A stretch of 64,000 nt of DNA from Ensifer adhaerens. GTDB taxonomy: Bacteria; Pseudomonadota; Alphaproteobacteria; Rhizobiales; Rhizobiaceae. The position numbers and the translations under genes were made by a program. Under the pieces are notes generated by a model. That model was given only the letters and a program-made list of their open reading frames with translations, searched no databases and was not told the DNA's origin. Positions 26,106 through 34,176 of this stretch are shown here, one piece after another. Every line of letters begins with the position of its first letter. Position 1 is the first letter of the stretch. The stretch spans positions 2,402,001 to 2,466,000 of the forward strand of contig OCMG01000004.1 of assembly GCA_900215285.1 (NCBI GenBank), written 5' to 3'.

Positions 26106-27527
26106 ATGGAAAAGGCAGAGATCGGTCTCATCGGTTTGGGCGTGATGGGGGCGAATCTCGCCCTCAACATTGCACAGAAAGGCAACCGGATCGCGGTCTT
26201 CAACCGCACCACGGAAAAGACGGACGAGTTCTTCGCCGAGGCCGGGGAACTGGCCGGTCGCATCATTCCCTGCCATACGATGGAGGAATTCATCGCGGCG
26301 ATCCGTCCGCCCCGCCCGATCATCATCATGATCAAGGCCGGCCAGCCGGTGGACGACCAGATCGAGGCGCTGAAGCCGCATCTGACGAATGGCGATATCG
26401 TCATCGACGCCGGCAATGCCAATTTCCACGACACGCGCCGCCGCTTCAAGGAACTGGACGGCACGGGCCTGACGTTTATCGGCATGGGTGTCTCGGGCGG
26501 TGAGGAGGGTGCGCGCCACGGGCCGTCGATCATGGTTGGCGGGACGCCGGAGAGCTATGCTCGTGTCGAGAAGGTTCTCACCTCCATTTCCGCGAAGTTC
26601 AATGACGAGGACTGCTGCGCATGGCTCGGGATGGACGGCGCGGGCCATTTCGTCAAGACGATCCACAACGGCATCGAATATGCCGACATGCAGATGATCG
26701 GCGAGATTTATGGCCTGCTGCGAGACGGCGCGGGCAAGTCGGCGGCCGAGATCGGAAACATTTTCGGCGGCTGGAACAAGGGCCGTCTCAACTCCTATCT
26801 TATCGAGATCACCGAGAAGGTTCTGGCGGCGAAAGATCCCCATGGCGAGGGGCCGATGGTCGACATGATTCTCGACCAGGCCGGCCAGAAGGGCACGGGC
26901 AAGTGGTCGGTCATAGAGGCGCAGCAGCTTGGCGTCCCGGCGACGGCGATCGAGGCCGCGGTGGCCGCGCGCGTGCTCTCCTCCATGAAGAGCCAGCGTA
27001 CGGCGGCAGAGAAGGTCTTCGGCTCGGCCCCAGGTAAGATCGATGCGAGCGGCGCTGGCCTCAACGATCTGGAACTGGCGTTGTTTGCCGCCAAGATCGG
27101 GGCTTATGCGCAAGGCTTCGCCGTCATGTCGGAAGCGTCGAAGGAATTCGGCTGGTCACTGCCGATGCCGGTGATTGCCAAGATCTGGCGCGCCGGTTGC
27201 ATCATCCGTTCGCAATTCCTCGACGAGATCACCAGCGCCTTCACGGACATGCCAGATGCGGAAAACCTGATCATGACGCCAGCCTTCTCGGGCATGGTCA
27301 AGGAAGCTCTGCCTGCACTTCGCCGGGTCGTGGCGGCCTCCGTGGCTGCGGGCCTGCCGGTTCCTGCGCTCTCGTCCGCGCTCTCCTATTTCGACAGTTA
27401 CCGCCAGGCGCGGGGCACGGCCAACCTCATCCAGGCGCAGCGCGACTTCTTCGGTGCGCACGGCTTCGACAGGGTCGACGGCAAGGATTTCCACCACGGT
27501 CCCTGGGGCAGTGGTCTGAATGCGTGA
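26106..27527 (+). CDS. gnd: 6-phosphogluconate dehydrogenase, decarboxylating
   Basis: A 473-residue cytosolic enzyme that converts 6-phosphogluconate to ribulose 5-phosphate with NADP+. The N-terminal Rossmann motif is GLGVMGANLALNIAQKGN; GMGVSGGEEGARHGPSIM and GHFVKTIHNGIEYADMQ carry the catalytic Lys and substrate-binding residues. The length is standard. The ribosome-binding site lies within a perfect inverted repeat just upstream. Its stop overlaps the next gene's start, so a metallo-beta-lactamase-fold gene is translated with it. Confidence 0.96.
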   Translation: MEKAEIGLIGLGVMGANLALNIAQKGNRIAVFNRTTEKTDEFFAEAGELAGRIIPCHTMEEFIAAIRPPRPIIIMIKAGQPVDDQIEALKPHLTNGDIVIDAGNANFHDTRRRFKELDGTGLTFIGMGVSGGEEGARHGPSIMVGGTPESYARVEKVLTSISAKFNDEDCCAWLGMDGAGHFVKTIHNGIEYADMQMIGEIYGLLRDGAGKSAAEIGNIFGGWNKGRLNSYLIEITEKVLAAKDPHGEGPMVDMILDQAGQKGTGKWSVIEAQQLGVPATAIEAAVAARVLSSMKSQRTAAEKVFGSAPGKIDASGAGLNDLELALFAAKIGAYAQGFAVMSEASKEFGWSLPMPVIAKIWRAGCIIRSQFLDEITSAFTDMPDAENLIMTPAFSGMVKEALPALRRVVAASVAAGLPVPALSSALSYFDSYRQARGTANLIQAQRDFFGAHGFDRVDGKDFHHGPWGSGLNA

Positions 27528-28371
27528 GCGGATCGTTCTTCTCGGGACAAAGGGCGGCCCGGCCATTCGGCCCGGCGGCCCATCGCCGACCTCCAGTCTG
27601 GTCGAGACCGGCGGGCGGGTGATCGCGGTCGATTGCGCGCTCGGCGTTTCGCGCGGTATCGTCAATGCCGGCGTTGCGCTGAAGGAACTTAGTCACGTCC
27701 TGGTGACACATCTGCATTCGGACCACGTGCTGGAACTCGGCGGGTTGATCCATACGGCATGGACCTCGGGTCTCGCGGCCCCGGTCAAGGTTTATGGGCC
27801 GAGGGGCACGGCAGATGTCTGGCACGGTTTTCTTGCCTCGCTCATGGTCGACATATCGACGCGGATCGTGGATGAGGGCAGGCCGGTTCTGGCCGATCTG
27901 GTCTTCGTCACCGAGATTGACGAGGGTCTGGTGCTCGACGAGCCAGGACTTCGTGTCGAGGCGTTGCGCGTCCCGCATCCGCCGCTTGCCGATTGCTTCG
28001 CCTTCCGTGTCGAGATGCCGTCCGGCGTCGTGGTGTTTTCAGGCGATACGGCTTTTCACCCTCCGCTCGCGCGCTTTGCGCAAGGCGCCGATCTGCTCAT
28101 TCACGAGGCCATGCTACCCGAGGGGCTGGAGAGCATCATCCGACGCACTGGCAACGGAACGCGATTGCGTGAACATCTCGTGGCCTCGCATACCTTTGCT
28201 GCCGATGTCGGACGGATCGCGACGATGGCGGGCGTCAAGCGCCTCGCGCTCAATCACATGATTCCTGCCGACGATCCGGAATTCACGGAGGCGCATTGGC
28301 GCGCGGCTGTGGCAGAAACCTATGCGGGCGAACTGATCGTCGGGCGTGACGGCCTGGATATCAGGCTCTAG
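27520..28371 (+). CDS. Metallo-beta-lactamase-fold hydrolase (RNase Z-like)
   Basis: A 283-residue protein with the H-x-H-x-D-H metal motif THLHSDHVLELGGL, then a later Asp in FSGDTAF and His in LALNHMIP, the usual order of binuclear zinc ligands in the metallo-beta-lactamase superfamily. The early SSLVETGGRVIAVDCALGV matches the RNase Z/arylsulfatase-like branch, but no exosite arm of tRNase Z is evident, so tRNA processing is not claimed. The ATG overlaps the gnd 3' end by 8 bases, implying translational coupling; a link to sugar phosphate metabolism is only inference. Confidence 0.8.
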   Translation: MRERIVLLGTKGGPAIRPGGPSPTSSLVETGGRVIAVDCALGVSRGIVNAGVALKELSHVLVTHLHSDHVLELGGLIHTAWTSGLAAPVKVYGPRGTADVWHGFLASLMVDISTRIVDEGRPVLADLVFVTEIDEGLVLDEPGLRVEALRVPHPPLADCFAFRVEMPSGVVVFSGDTAFHPPLARFAQGADLLIHEAMLPEGLESIIRRTGNGTRLREHLVASHTFAADVGRIATMAGVKRLALNHMIPADDPEFTEAHWRAAVAETYAGELIVGRDGLDIRL

Positions 28372-28382
28372 CTACTCGGCCT

Positions 28383-28400
28383 TGAGGCCATCAAGCCTCA
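28383..28400. other. Small hairpin between convergent genes
   Basis: TGAGGC (28383-28388) and GCCTCA (28395-28400) form a 6-base stem at the ends of the MBL-fold gene and the LacI-family gene. No T-run; at best a weak shared terminator. Confidence 0.25.
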
Positions 28401-29446
28401 TCCGCCCAGTTCGACATGTCGATGCTCTGCAACGTGGCGGGATCGGCGCCCGCAATGCGGGCGAGAAGGGCGCGGGCTAACTCGCGCCCGGCATTCGTGA
28501 AATCCTCGTTCATCGCGATGATCTGCGGCTGGAACCAGGGCAGCACGCCTGCCGCTTCCTTGGCCGCCATGTCCATTTCCCGCCCGATGATCTTGCCCGA
28601 CGATGCAATTCCCGCGGCGGCGGCAATGGCCGCGCTGCCGGAGCAACAGATCAGACCATCCGGCGCTTCTGGTGATCGCATGAGGGCTTCGACCGCGTCC
28701 TTCTGTTCGGCAGCCGGCGTCTCGGTGGTGATCTGCGCGAAGCCGACTTCCTCCAGGCCGAAATCCGCGAGGCCGCGCCGGAAACCGGTCATCGTATGGC
28801 CGGAATAGGTGAGTTGCGGCGGTGGACGAAGAATGGCGATCCGCCGGCGCCCGCGCTTCGCAAGGCGCTCGACAGCCCGGTAGGCGAAGGCTTCGTTGTC
28901 AAAATCGTGATAAGGGTGGACGAAGCCCATATTCGTGCGGCCATGCGTCACGAAAGGAATGTTGCGATCGCTGAGGAACCGGATGCGCGCGTCGTCCGGC
29001 TCGGTGCGCGACAGGATCACGCCGTCGGCGGAGCCCGTTTCGACGATGTAGCGGACGGGCACCATCGGATCGGCACTGTTCATGTGCGGCGTGACCACGA
29101 GGTGATAGGACGTGCCCGTGAGGACGTCGGAGATACCGTAGACCATGCGCCCCGTCATGGACATGATTTCGGCATCCATGCCCAGCACGAGGGCAATGAC
29201 ATTTGTCTTGCCGGTGCGCAGGCGCACGCCCGCGCGGTTGGGCTGGTAGCCGAGCTGGCGGGCGACCAGCCGGACACGCTCCTTGGTTTCTGCGCCGATG
29301 TCTGGGGCATCCTTCAAGGCGCGCGACACCGTGGTCACGCCCAGCCCCGTCAGATAGGCAATGGTCTTCAGTGTCGGACGCTCCCCGTCCAGAATTTGCG
29401 GTGCGTGCGCCTTTCCGGCGCTCACCCGATCCGACCCCGACACCAT
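28391..29446 (-). CDS. LacI-family transcriptional regulator of the sugar locus
   Basis: A 351-residue repressor-type protein. The N-terminal helix-turn-helix is TLKTIAYLTGLGVTTVSRAL with hinge region RLRTGKTNVIALV, followed by a periplasmic-binding-protein-like sensor domain. I chose the ATG at 29446 because AAGGAG lies just before it; an ATG at 29467 is possible. It is divergent from the ABC importer genes. A perfect palindrome (29546-29559) about 100 bases before its start, and a near-copy directly before the importer, are probable operators, so it likely controls both itself and the importer. Confidence 0.9.
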   Translation of the reverse strand: MVSGSDRVSAGKAHAPQILDGERPTLKTIAYLTGLGVTTVSRALKDAPDIGAETKERVRLVARQLGYQPNRAGVRLRTGKTNVIALVLGMDAEIMSMTGRMVYGISDVLTGTSYHLVVTPHMNSADPMVPVRYIVETGSADGVILSRTEPDDARIRFLSDRNIPFVTHGRTNMGFVHPYHDFDNEAFAYRAVERLAKRGRRRIAILRPPPQLTYSGHTMTGFRRGLADFGLEEVGFAQITTETPAAEQKDAVEALMRSPEAPDGLICCSGSAAIAAAAGIASSGKIIGREMDMAAKEAAGVLPWFQPQIIAMNEDFTNAGRELARALLARIAGADPATLQSIDMSNWADEA

Positions 29447-29545
29447 TCCGCTCCTTCGCGCCGCCATGCTTTCACTCGCGTGATCTTTAAATGTCTGCCA
29501 GGCCGGGTCAATGCCGAAAACCTGTGCCAAGGCAGGCCGATAAAT

Positions 29546-29559
29546 CTGTAACGTTACAG
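29546..29559. promoter_or_regulatory. Operator 1, LacI-type palindrome
   Basis: CTGTAACGTTACAG is a perfect 14-base palindrome with the central CG typical of LacI-family operators. It is 100 bases before the regulator's start codon. Operator 2 matches it at 12 of 14 positions. Confidence 0.8.
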
Positions 29560-29787
29560 GTGAAAAGTCGAGGGGAAAATCTCACGGCGCAGAATTTCAT
29601 GCGACTTCTACGAAATTCCGCGCGGCAACAATTTTCTGTTGCATTGCGAATTCGCGGCGCAAAGTCAAATCTGTGTAATTATTGAAATAGACATTTATAA
29701 ACAGGTTCTTATCCCAGAGTTTTGGTGTTCTCTGCCTGGTCCTCCTTTCTGATCGGATCCTGTATGGAGGCACGCATAGCGATTATT

Positions 29788-29815
29788 TTTGGGGAAGAAA
29801 AAAATTTTTCCCCAA
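29788..29815. repeat. Long inverted repeat in importer leader
   Basis: TTGGGGAA (29789-29796) and TTCCCCAA (29808-29815) are perfect inverted copies, and the A-run and T-run between them allow about three more pairs. No T-run follows, so it is not an obvious terminator. It lies 67 bases before the importer's first ATG and would form a leader hairpin if transcription begins upstream. Confidence 0.5.
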
Positions 29816-29853
29816 GTCGGTTGCGTGTTTCCGGTCTTTGTCATAAGTTTTTC

Positions 29854-29867
29854 CGGTAACGTTTCAG
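29854..29867. promoter_or_regulatory. Operator 2, before the importer operon
   Basis: CGGTAACGTTTCAG shares 12 of 14 positions with operator 1, including the GTAACGTT core. It ends 14 bases before the start codon of the binding-protein gene, well placed to block transcription by a roadblock. Confidence 0.7.
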
Positions 29868-29881
29868 TGAGGGAGGAACTC

Positions 29882-31117
29882 ATGAATATTCGTTCTCTGG
29901 CTGCTGCACTTGCGGCATCCGTGACGCTTTCTGTCGGCGCAGCTCAGGCAACCGATCTTGAAGTGACGCATTGGTGGACATCCGGCGGGGAGGCTGCCGC
30001 TGTCGCCGAGCTTGCCAAGGCGTTCGACGCAACCGGCAATCACTGGGTCGACGGCGCTATCGCCGGTGGCGGCGACGTGGCCCGCCCGATCATGATCAGC
30101 CGCATCACCGGCGGGGACCCCATGGGTGCCACGCAGTTCAACACCGGTCGTCAGGCTGATGAGCTTGTCGAGGCAGGCCTGATGCAGGACGTGACCGAGG
30201 TCGCCAAGGCCGAGGGCTGGGACAAGATCATCAACCCGCCGAGCCTCTACAAATCCTGCGTGAAGGACGGCAAGTGGTATTGCGTGCCGATCAACATTCA
30301 CTCCTGGCAGTGGATGTGGCTGAACAACGGCGTCTTTGCGAAGATCGGCAAGCCGGTCCCGAAGAACTGGGATGAGTTTGTCGCCGATGTTCCGGACCTG
30401 CAGAAGGCCGGCATCATTCCGCTCGCTGTTGGCGGTCAGGCCTGGCAGTCGAACGGTCTCTTCGGTGTGCTTCAGGTCGCGCTGGGTGGCGTTGACCTCT
30501 GGAAGAAGGTCAATGTCGACAAGGACGCCAAGGTGGCCGGCGGTCCGGAAATGTTGAAGATCTTCAAGGCGGCCGCTCAGGCCCGCGAATGGTCGAAGGA
30601 TACGAAGGTTCAGGACTGGAACCAGGCAACCAACCTCGTGATCACCGGCAAGGCCGCCGCGCAGATCATGGGCGACTGGGCGCAGGGCGAATTTGCCGTG
30701 GCCGGCAAGGTCGCAGGCAAGGACTACACCTGCCTTCCGGGTCTTGGCGTCAATGAGGTGATCAGCACCGGCGGTGACAGCTTCTACTTCCCGAAGCAGA
30801 AGGATCCGGCAAAGACCAAGGCCCAGATGGTTCTGGCCAAGACGCTCCTGGACAAGAAGACCCAGGTTGCCTTCAATCTCAAGAAGGGTTCACTGCCGGT
30901 TCGTGGTGACGTTGACCTGACCGCAGCCAACGACTGCATGAAGAAGGGTCTCGAAATCCTCAAGAAGGGCAATGTTCTTCCGGACGGCGCGCAGACGCTT
31001 TCACCGGACACGACTGGCCAGCTGCAGGATGTCATCGACAAGTTCTGGCACGACTTCTCCATCACCCCCGAAGAAGCCCAGAAGCAGTACGCTGCGATTA
31101 TCGCCAAGGCCGATTGA
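29882..31117 (+). CDS. Carbohydrate ABC importer substrate-binding protein
   Basis: A 411-residue family 1 solute-binding protein (COG1653 type). It has an N-terminal signal peptide ending near AAQA (residue 22), then LEVTHWWTSGGEAAAVAELAKAF, a start typical of sugar binders. Trp-rich stretches (HSWQWMWLNN) suit a sugar-binding cleft. The ATG at 29882 follows GGGAGGA. It is the first gene of a four-gene importer controlled by the divergent LacI-type gene. The sugar is not known; beta-mannosidase and GH43 downstream suggest plant-wall oligosaccharides. Confidence 0.92.
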   Translation: MNIRSLAAALAASVTLSVGAAQATDLEVTHWWTSGGEAAAVAELAKAFDATGNHWVDGAIAGGGDVARPIMISRITGGDPMGATQFNTGRQADELVEAGLMQDVTEVAKAEGWDKIINPPSLYKSCVKDGKWYCVPINIHSWQWMWLNNGVFAKIGKPVPKNWDEFVADVPDLQKAGIIPLAVGGQAWQSNGLFGVLQVALGGVDLWKKVNVDKDAKVAGGPEMLKIFKAAAQAREWSKDTKVQDWNQATNLVITGKAAAQIMGDWAQGEFAVAGKVAGKDYTCLPGLGVNEVISTGGDSFYFPKQKDPAKTKAQMVLAKTLLDKKTQVAFNLKKGSLPVRGDVDLTAANDCMKKGLEILKKGNVLPDGAQTLSPDTTGQLQDVIDKFWHDFSITPEEAQKQYAAIIAKAD

Positions 31118-31130
31118 TTGCCGAGCGTTT

Positions 31131-31152
31131 CGGGCCGGCTTCGGCCGGCCCG
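31131..31152 (+). other. Intercistronic UUCG hairpin after the binding-protein gene
   Basis: CGGGCCGGC (31131-31139) pairs with GCCGGCCCG (31144-31152) over a TTCG tetraloop. Such stems after binding-protein genes often protect the 5' message, giving more binding protein than permease; the following GTTTCTGT is too poor for a full terminator. Confidence 0.65.
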
Positions 31153-31208
31153 GTTTCTGTCAGAAGAAGAGCACCGGACGCCGTCGCGCGTAACCGGGAG
31201 GAGGGGAG

Positions 31209-32108
31209 ATGGAGCGCGCAGCGCCCAGGCGAAGGAATTCGCTTTTCAAGAACATGAGCGCCAAGATCGCGGCCATTCCGATGGCTTTTACCGCGCTGGT
31301 GGTTTTTCTCGGCGGAACGATCTGGACCGTCGTCTATTCATTCACCAATTCCAAGCTGTTGCCACGGCTGAATTTCGTCGGCCTTGACCAATATACCCGC
31401 CTCTGGTCCACACCACGCTGGCTGATTTCGGTTGAAAACCTGGCCATTTATGGCGTGTTGTCGCTGATATTCTCGCTGGTCATCGGTTTCATTCTCGCCG
31501 TGGCCATGGACCAGAAAATCCGGTTTGAAAATACGTTCCGGACGATCTTTCTCTATCCTTTCGCGCTGTCCTTCATCGTCACCGGTCTCGTGTGGCAATG
31601 GCTGCTCAATCCGGACCTCGGCGTGCAGCATATCGTGCGCAGCCTCGGCTTCACGAGCTTCACCTTCGATCCGCTCTACAATGCGGATATCGTGATCTAT
31701 GGCGTGCTGATTGCCGGTCTCTGGCAGGGCACGGGGCTGATCATGGTGCTCATGCTGGCCGGTCTTCGCGGGATTGACGAAGAAATCTGGCGCGCCTCGC
31801 GCGTGGATGGCATCCCGACCTGGAAGACCTATGTCTTCATCATCATTCCGATGATGCGTCCCGTTTTCGTCACCACGCTCGTTCTCATCGGCTCCGGCAT
31901 CATCAAGGTCTACGACCTGATCGTCGCACAGACGGGCGGCGGACCGGGTGGGGCATCCGAAGTTCCGGCGAAATACGTCTACGACCTGATGTTCTATTCC
32001 CAGAATCTGGGTCAGGGCTTTGCAGCCTCGACCATGATGCTGGTCAGCGTGATCGTCATCGTCGTGCCATGGGCCTATTTCGAATTCTCCGGCAGAAAGG
32101 CACGCTGA
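31209..32108 (+). CDS. Carbohydrate ABC importer permease 1 (MalF-like)
   Basis: A 299-residue inner-membrane permease with six predicted helices. The EAA loop that contacts the ATPase reads EEIWRASRVDGIPTW, followed by KTYVFIIIPMMRP. GGGAGGAGGGGAG lies before the ATG. It follows the binding-protein gene after a stable hairpin and overlaps permease 2 by one base (TGATG). It forms a heterodimer with the next gene product. Confidence 0.92.
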   Translation: MERAAPRRRNSLFKNMSAKIAAIPMAFTALVVFLGGTIWTVVYSFTNSKLLPRLNFVGLDQYTRLWSTPRWLISVENLAIYGVLSLIFSLVIGFILAVAMDQKIRFENTFRTIFLYPFALSFIVTGLVWQWLLNPDLGVQHIVRSLGFTSFTFDPLYNADIVIYGVLIAGLWQGTGLIMVLMLAGLRGIDEEIWRASRVDGIPTWKTYVFIIIPMMRPVFVTTLVLIGSGIIKVYDLIVAQTGGGPGGASEVPAKYVYDLMFYSQNLGQGFAASTMMLVSVIVIVVPWAYFEFSGRKAR

Positions 32109-33016
32109 TGACCGCCATTTCTTCCACGAACAGAGGCGCAGAGCCGCGCGGCGCCAAGCCGAAAAAGGCTTTCTCCCGCCGCAATATCGTTATCTACGGC
32201 ACGCTGATCGTTGCTGCCGTCTATTACATCCTGCCGCTCTACGTGATGATCGTCACATCGCTGAAGGGCATGCCGGAAATCCGCCTGGGCAACATCTTCG
32301 CCCCGCCGGTCCAGATCACCTTCGAGCCCTGGGTCAAGGCCTGGGCGGAGGCCTGCACCGGCCTCAATTGCGATGGCTTGTCGCGCGGCTTCTGGAATTC
32401 GGTGATCATCACCGTTCCTTCGGTCATCATCTCGATCGCGGTCGCTTCTCTCAACGGATACATGCTGGCCAACTGGCGGTTCAAGGGTGCCGACATCTTC
32501 TTCACGATCCTGATCGTCGGGGCGTTCATTCCCTATCAGGTCATGCTTTATCCGATGGTCATCATCCTGCGTGACCTCGGTGTCTACGGCACGCTTCAGG
32601 GTCTGATCATCGTGCATACCGTCTTCGGCATGCCCATCCTCACCCTGCTGTTCCGCAACTACTTCACCGCGCTTCCGGAAGAGCTGTTCAAGGCGGCGCG
32701 CGTCGACGGGGCTGGGTTCTGGAATATCTATTTCCGGATCATGCTGCCGATCTCGCTGCCGATCTTCGTCGTTGCGATGATCATTCAGATCACCGGTATC
32801 TGGAACGACTTCCTCTTCGGTGTCGTCTTCACCAAGCCCGACACCTATCCGATGACCGTCCAGCTCAACAACATCGTGAACTCCGTCCAGGGGGTCAAGG
32901 AATACAACGTCAACATGGCCGCAACGCTGATCACGGGGCTTGTTCCCCTGATCGTCTACTTCGTTTCGGGCAAGCTGTTTGTGCGCGGCATCGCCGCCGG
33001 CGCTGTAAAGGGATAA
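32108..33016 (+). CDS. Carbohydrate ABC importer permease 2 (MalG-like)
   Basis: A 302-residue permease with six helices. The EAA loop reads EELFKAARVDGAGFWN, and the N-terminal basic stretch precedes the first helix. The ATG at 32108 overlaps the stop of permease 1. The C-terminus ends GIAAGAVKG, a usual ending in MalG-like permeases. The ATPase gene follows after 4 bases. Confidence 0.92.
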   Translation: MTAISSTNRGAEPRGAKPKKAFSRRNIVIYGTLIVAAVYYILPLYVMIVTSLKGMPEIRLGNIFAPPVQITFEPWVKAWAEACTGLNCDGLSRGFWNSVIITVPSVIISIAVASLNGYMLANWRFKGADIFFTILIVGAFIPYQVMLYPMVIILRDLGVYGTLQGLIIVHTVFGMPILTLLFRNYFTALPEELFKAARVDGAGFWNIYFRIMLPISLPIFVVAMIIQITGIWNDFLFGVVFTKPDTYPMTVQLNNIVNSVQGVKEYNVNMAATLITGLVPLIVYFVSGKLFVRGIAAGAVKG

Positions 33017-33020
33017 TCGA

Positions 33021-34106
33021 ATGAACACGAGTGTTTCGGTCAAGGACCTGACGCTGAGATTCGGCGCGATCACCGTGCTGGACAAGCTCAATCTCGACAT
33101 TGGCAACGGCGAGTTCCTCGTTCTGCTTGGCTCGTCGGGTTGCGGAAAATCGACCTTGCTCAATTGCATCGCCGGGCTTTTGGAGCCGACGGACGGGCAG
33201 ATTTTCATCAAGGACCGCAACGTCACCTGGGACGAGCCCAAGGATCGCGGCATCGGGATGGTCTTCCAGTCCTATGCGCTCTATCCGCAGATGACGGTCG
33301 AGAAGAACCTGTCATTCGGTCTGCGGATCGCCGGCATGGCCAGAGACGAGATCGATCGGCGCGTGGCGCGAGCCGCGGAGATCCTGCAGATCGGCCCGCT
33401 CCTGCAGCGCAAGCCGGCCGCGCTTTCCGGTGGCCAGCGCCAGCGTGTCGCCATCGGTCGTGCGCTGGTGCGCGACGTGGATGTCTTCCTGTTCGACGAG
33501 CCGCTGTCGAACCTCGATGCCAAGCTGCGTTCGGAGCTGCGCGTCGAAATCAAGCGCCTGCACCAGAACCTCAAGAACACGATGATCTACGTCACGCACG
33601 ACCAGATCGAGGCGCTGACGCTGGCCGACCGCATCGCCATCATGCGTTCGGGCGTGATTCAGCAGCTCGACGATCCGATGACGATCTATAACGAGCCGAA
33701 CAATCTCTATGTCGCGGGCTTCATCGGCTCCCCGGCCATGAACTTTTTCAGGGGCGAGATCACAAGCGCCGAAGGCCGCCCGGCTTTCGTGACCAATGGA
33801 GTGACCTTCATGCTCGATGGCTACAAGGCCAAGGGCCCGTTGCAACCGGGAACGAAAGCGGTGCTGGGGTTGCGCCCGGAGCACATAACGGTCGATGGGC
33901 CGGAGGCGGGCAACACACATGAGGCCGTCGTGGAGATCGAGGAGCCGATGGGCGCCGACAATCTGATCTGGCTGAAGCATGCCGGCCAGTCGATGTCCGT
34001 GCGCATTGGCGGGAGCCGGCGCTATAGGCCGGGCACGCAGGTGAGGCTGTCCTATGACATGGGCGTGGCTTCGCTCTTCGATGCCGAAAGCGAGCTGCGG
34101 ATCTGA
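33021..34106 (+). CDS. Carbohydrate ABC importer ATP-binding protein (UgpC/MalK family)
   Basis: A 361-residue ATPase. It has Walker A GSSGCGKSTLL, the Q-loop, the signature LSGGQRQRVAIGRAL, Walker B VFLFDEPLSNLDAKL and a switch His in YVTHDQ. The C-terminal TOBE-like domain (about residues 240-361, with LGLRPEHI) is normal for UgpC/MalK. It powers the two permeases before it. It is separated from permease 2 by 4 bases and is followed 70 bases later by the beta-mannosidase gene. Confidence 0.94.
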   Translation: MNTSVSVKDLTLRFGAITVLDKLNLDIGNGEFLVLLGSSGCGKSTLLNCIAGLLEPTDGQIFIKDRNVTWDEPKDRGIGMVFQSYALYPQMTVEKNLSFGLRIAGMARDEIDRRVARAAEILQIGPLLQRKPAALSGGQRQRVAIGRALVRDVDVFLFDEPLSNLDAKLRSELRVEIKRLHQNLKNTMIYVTHDQIEALTLADRIAIMRSGVIQQLDDPMTIYNEPNNLYVAGFIGSPAMNFFRGEITSAEGRPAFVTNGVTFMLDGYKAKGPLQPGTKAVLGLRPEHITVDGPEAGNTHEAVVEIEEPMGADNLIWLKHAGQSMSVRIGGSRRYRPGTQVRLSYDMGVASLFDAESELRI

Positions 34107-34176
34107 GTTCGTGTTCTGACAGGGTCGGCGGGCTTGCGCCCGTCTTCCATCTTGAAAACGTGACAGGGTGAGTGCG

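Larger units (their letters stand above)
29447..29881. other. Regulatory gap between LacI-type gene and importer
   Basis: This 435-base gap holds no convincing gene. It carries operator 1 (29546-29559), an inverted repeat GCAACA/TGTTGC (29625-29642), a long hairpin (29788-29815) and operator 2 (29854-29867). Its middle is clearly richer in A and T than the flanking genes, as expected of two divergent promoters. Confidence 0.7.
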
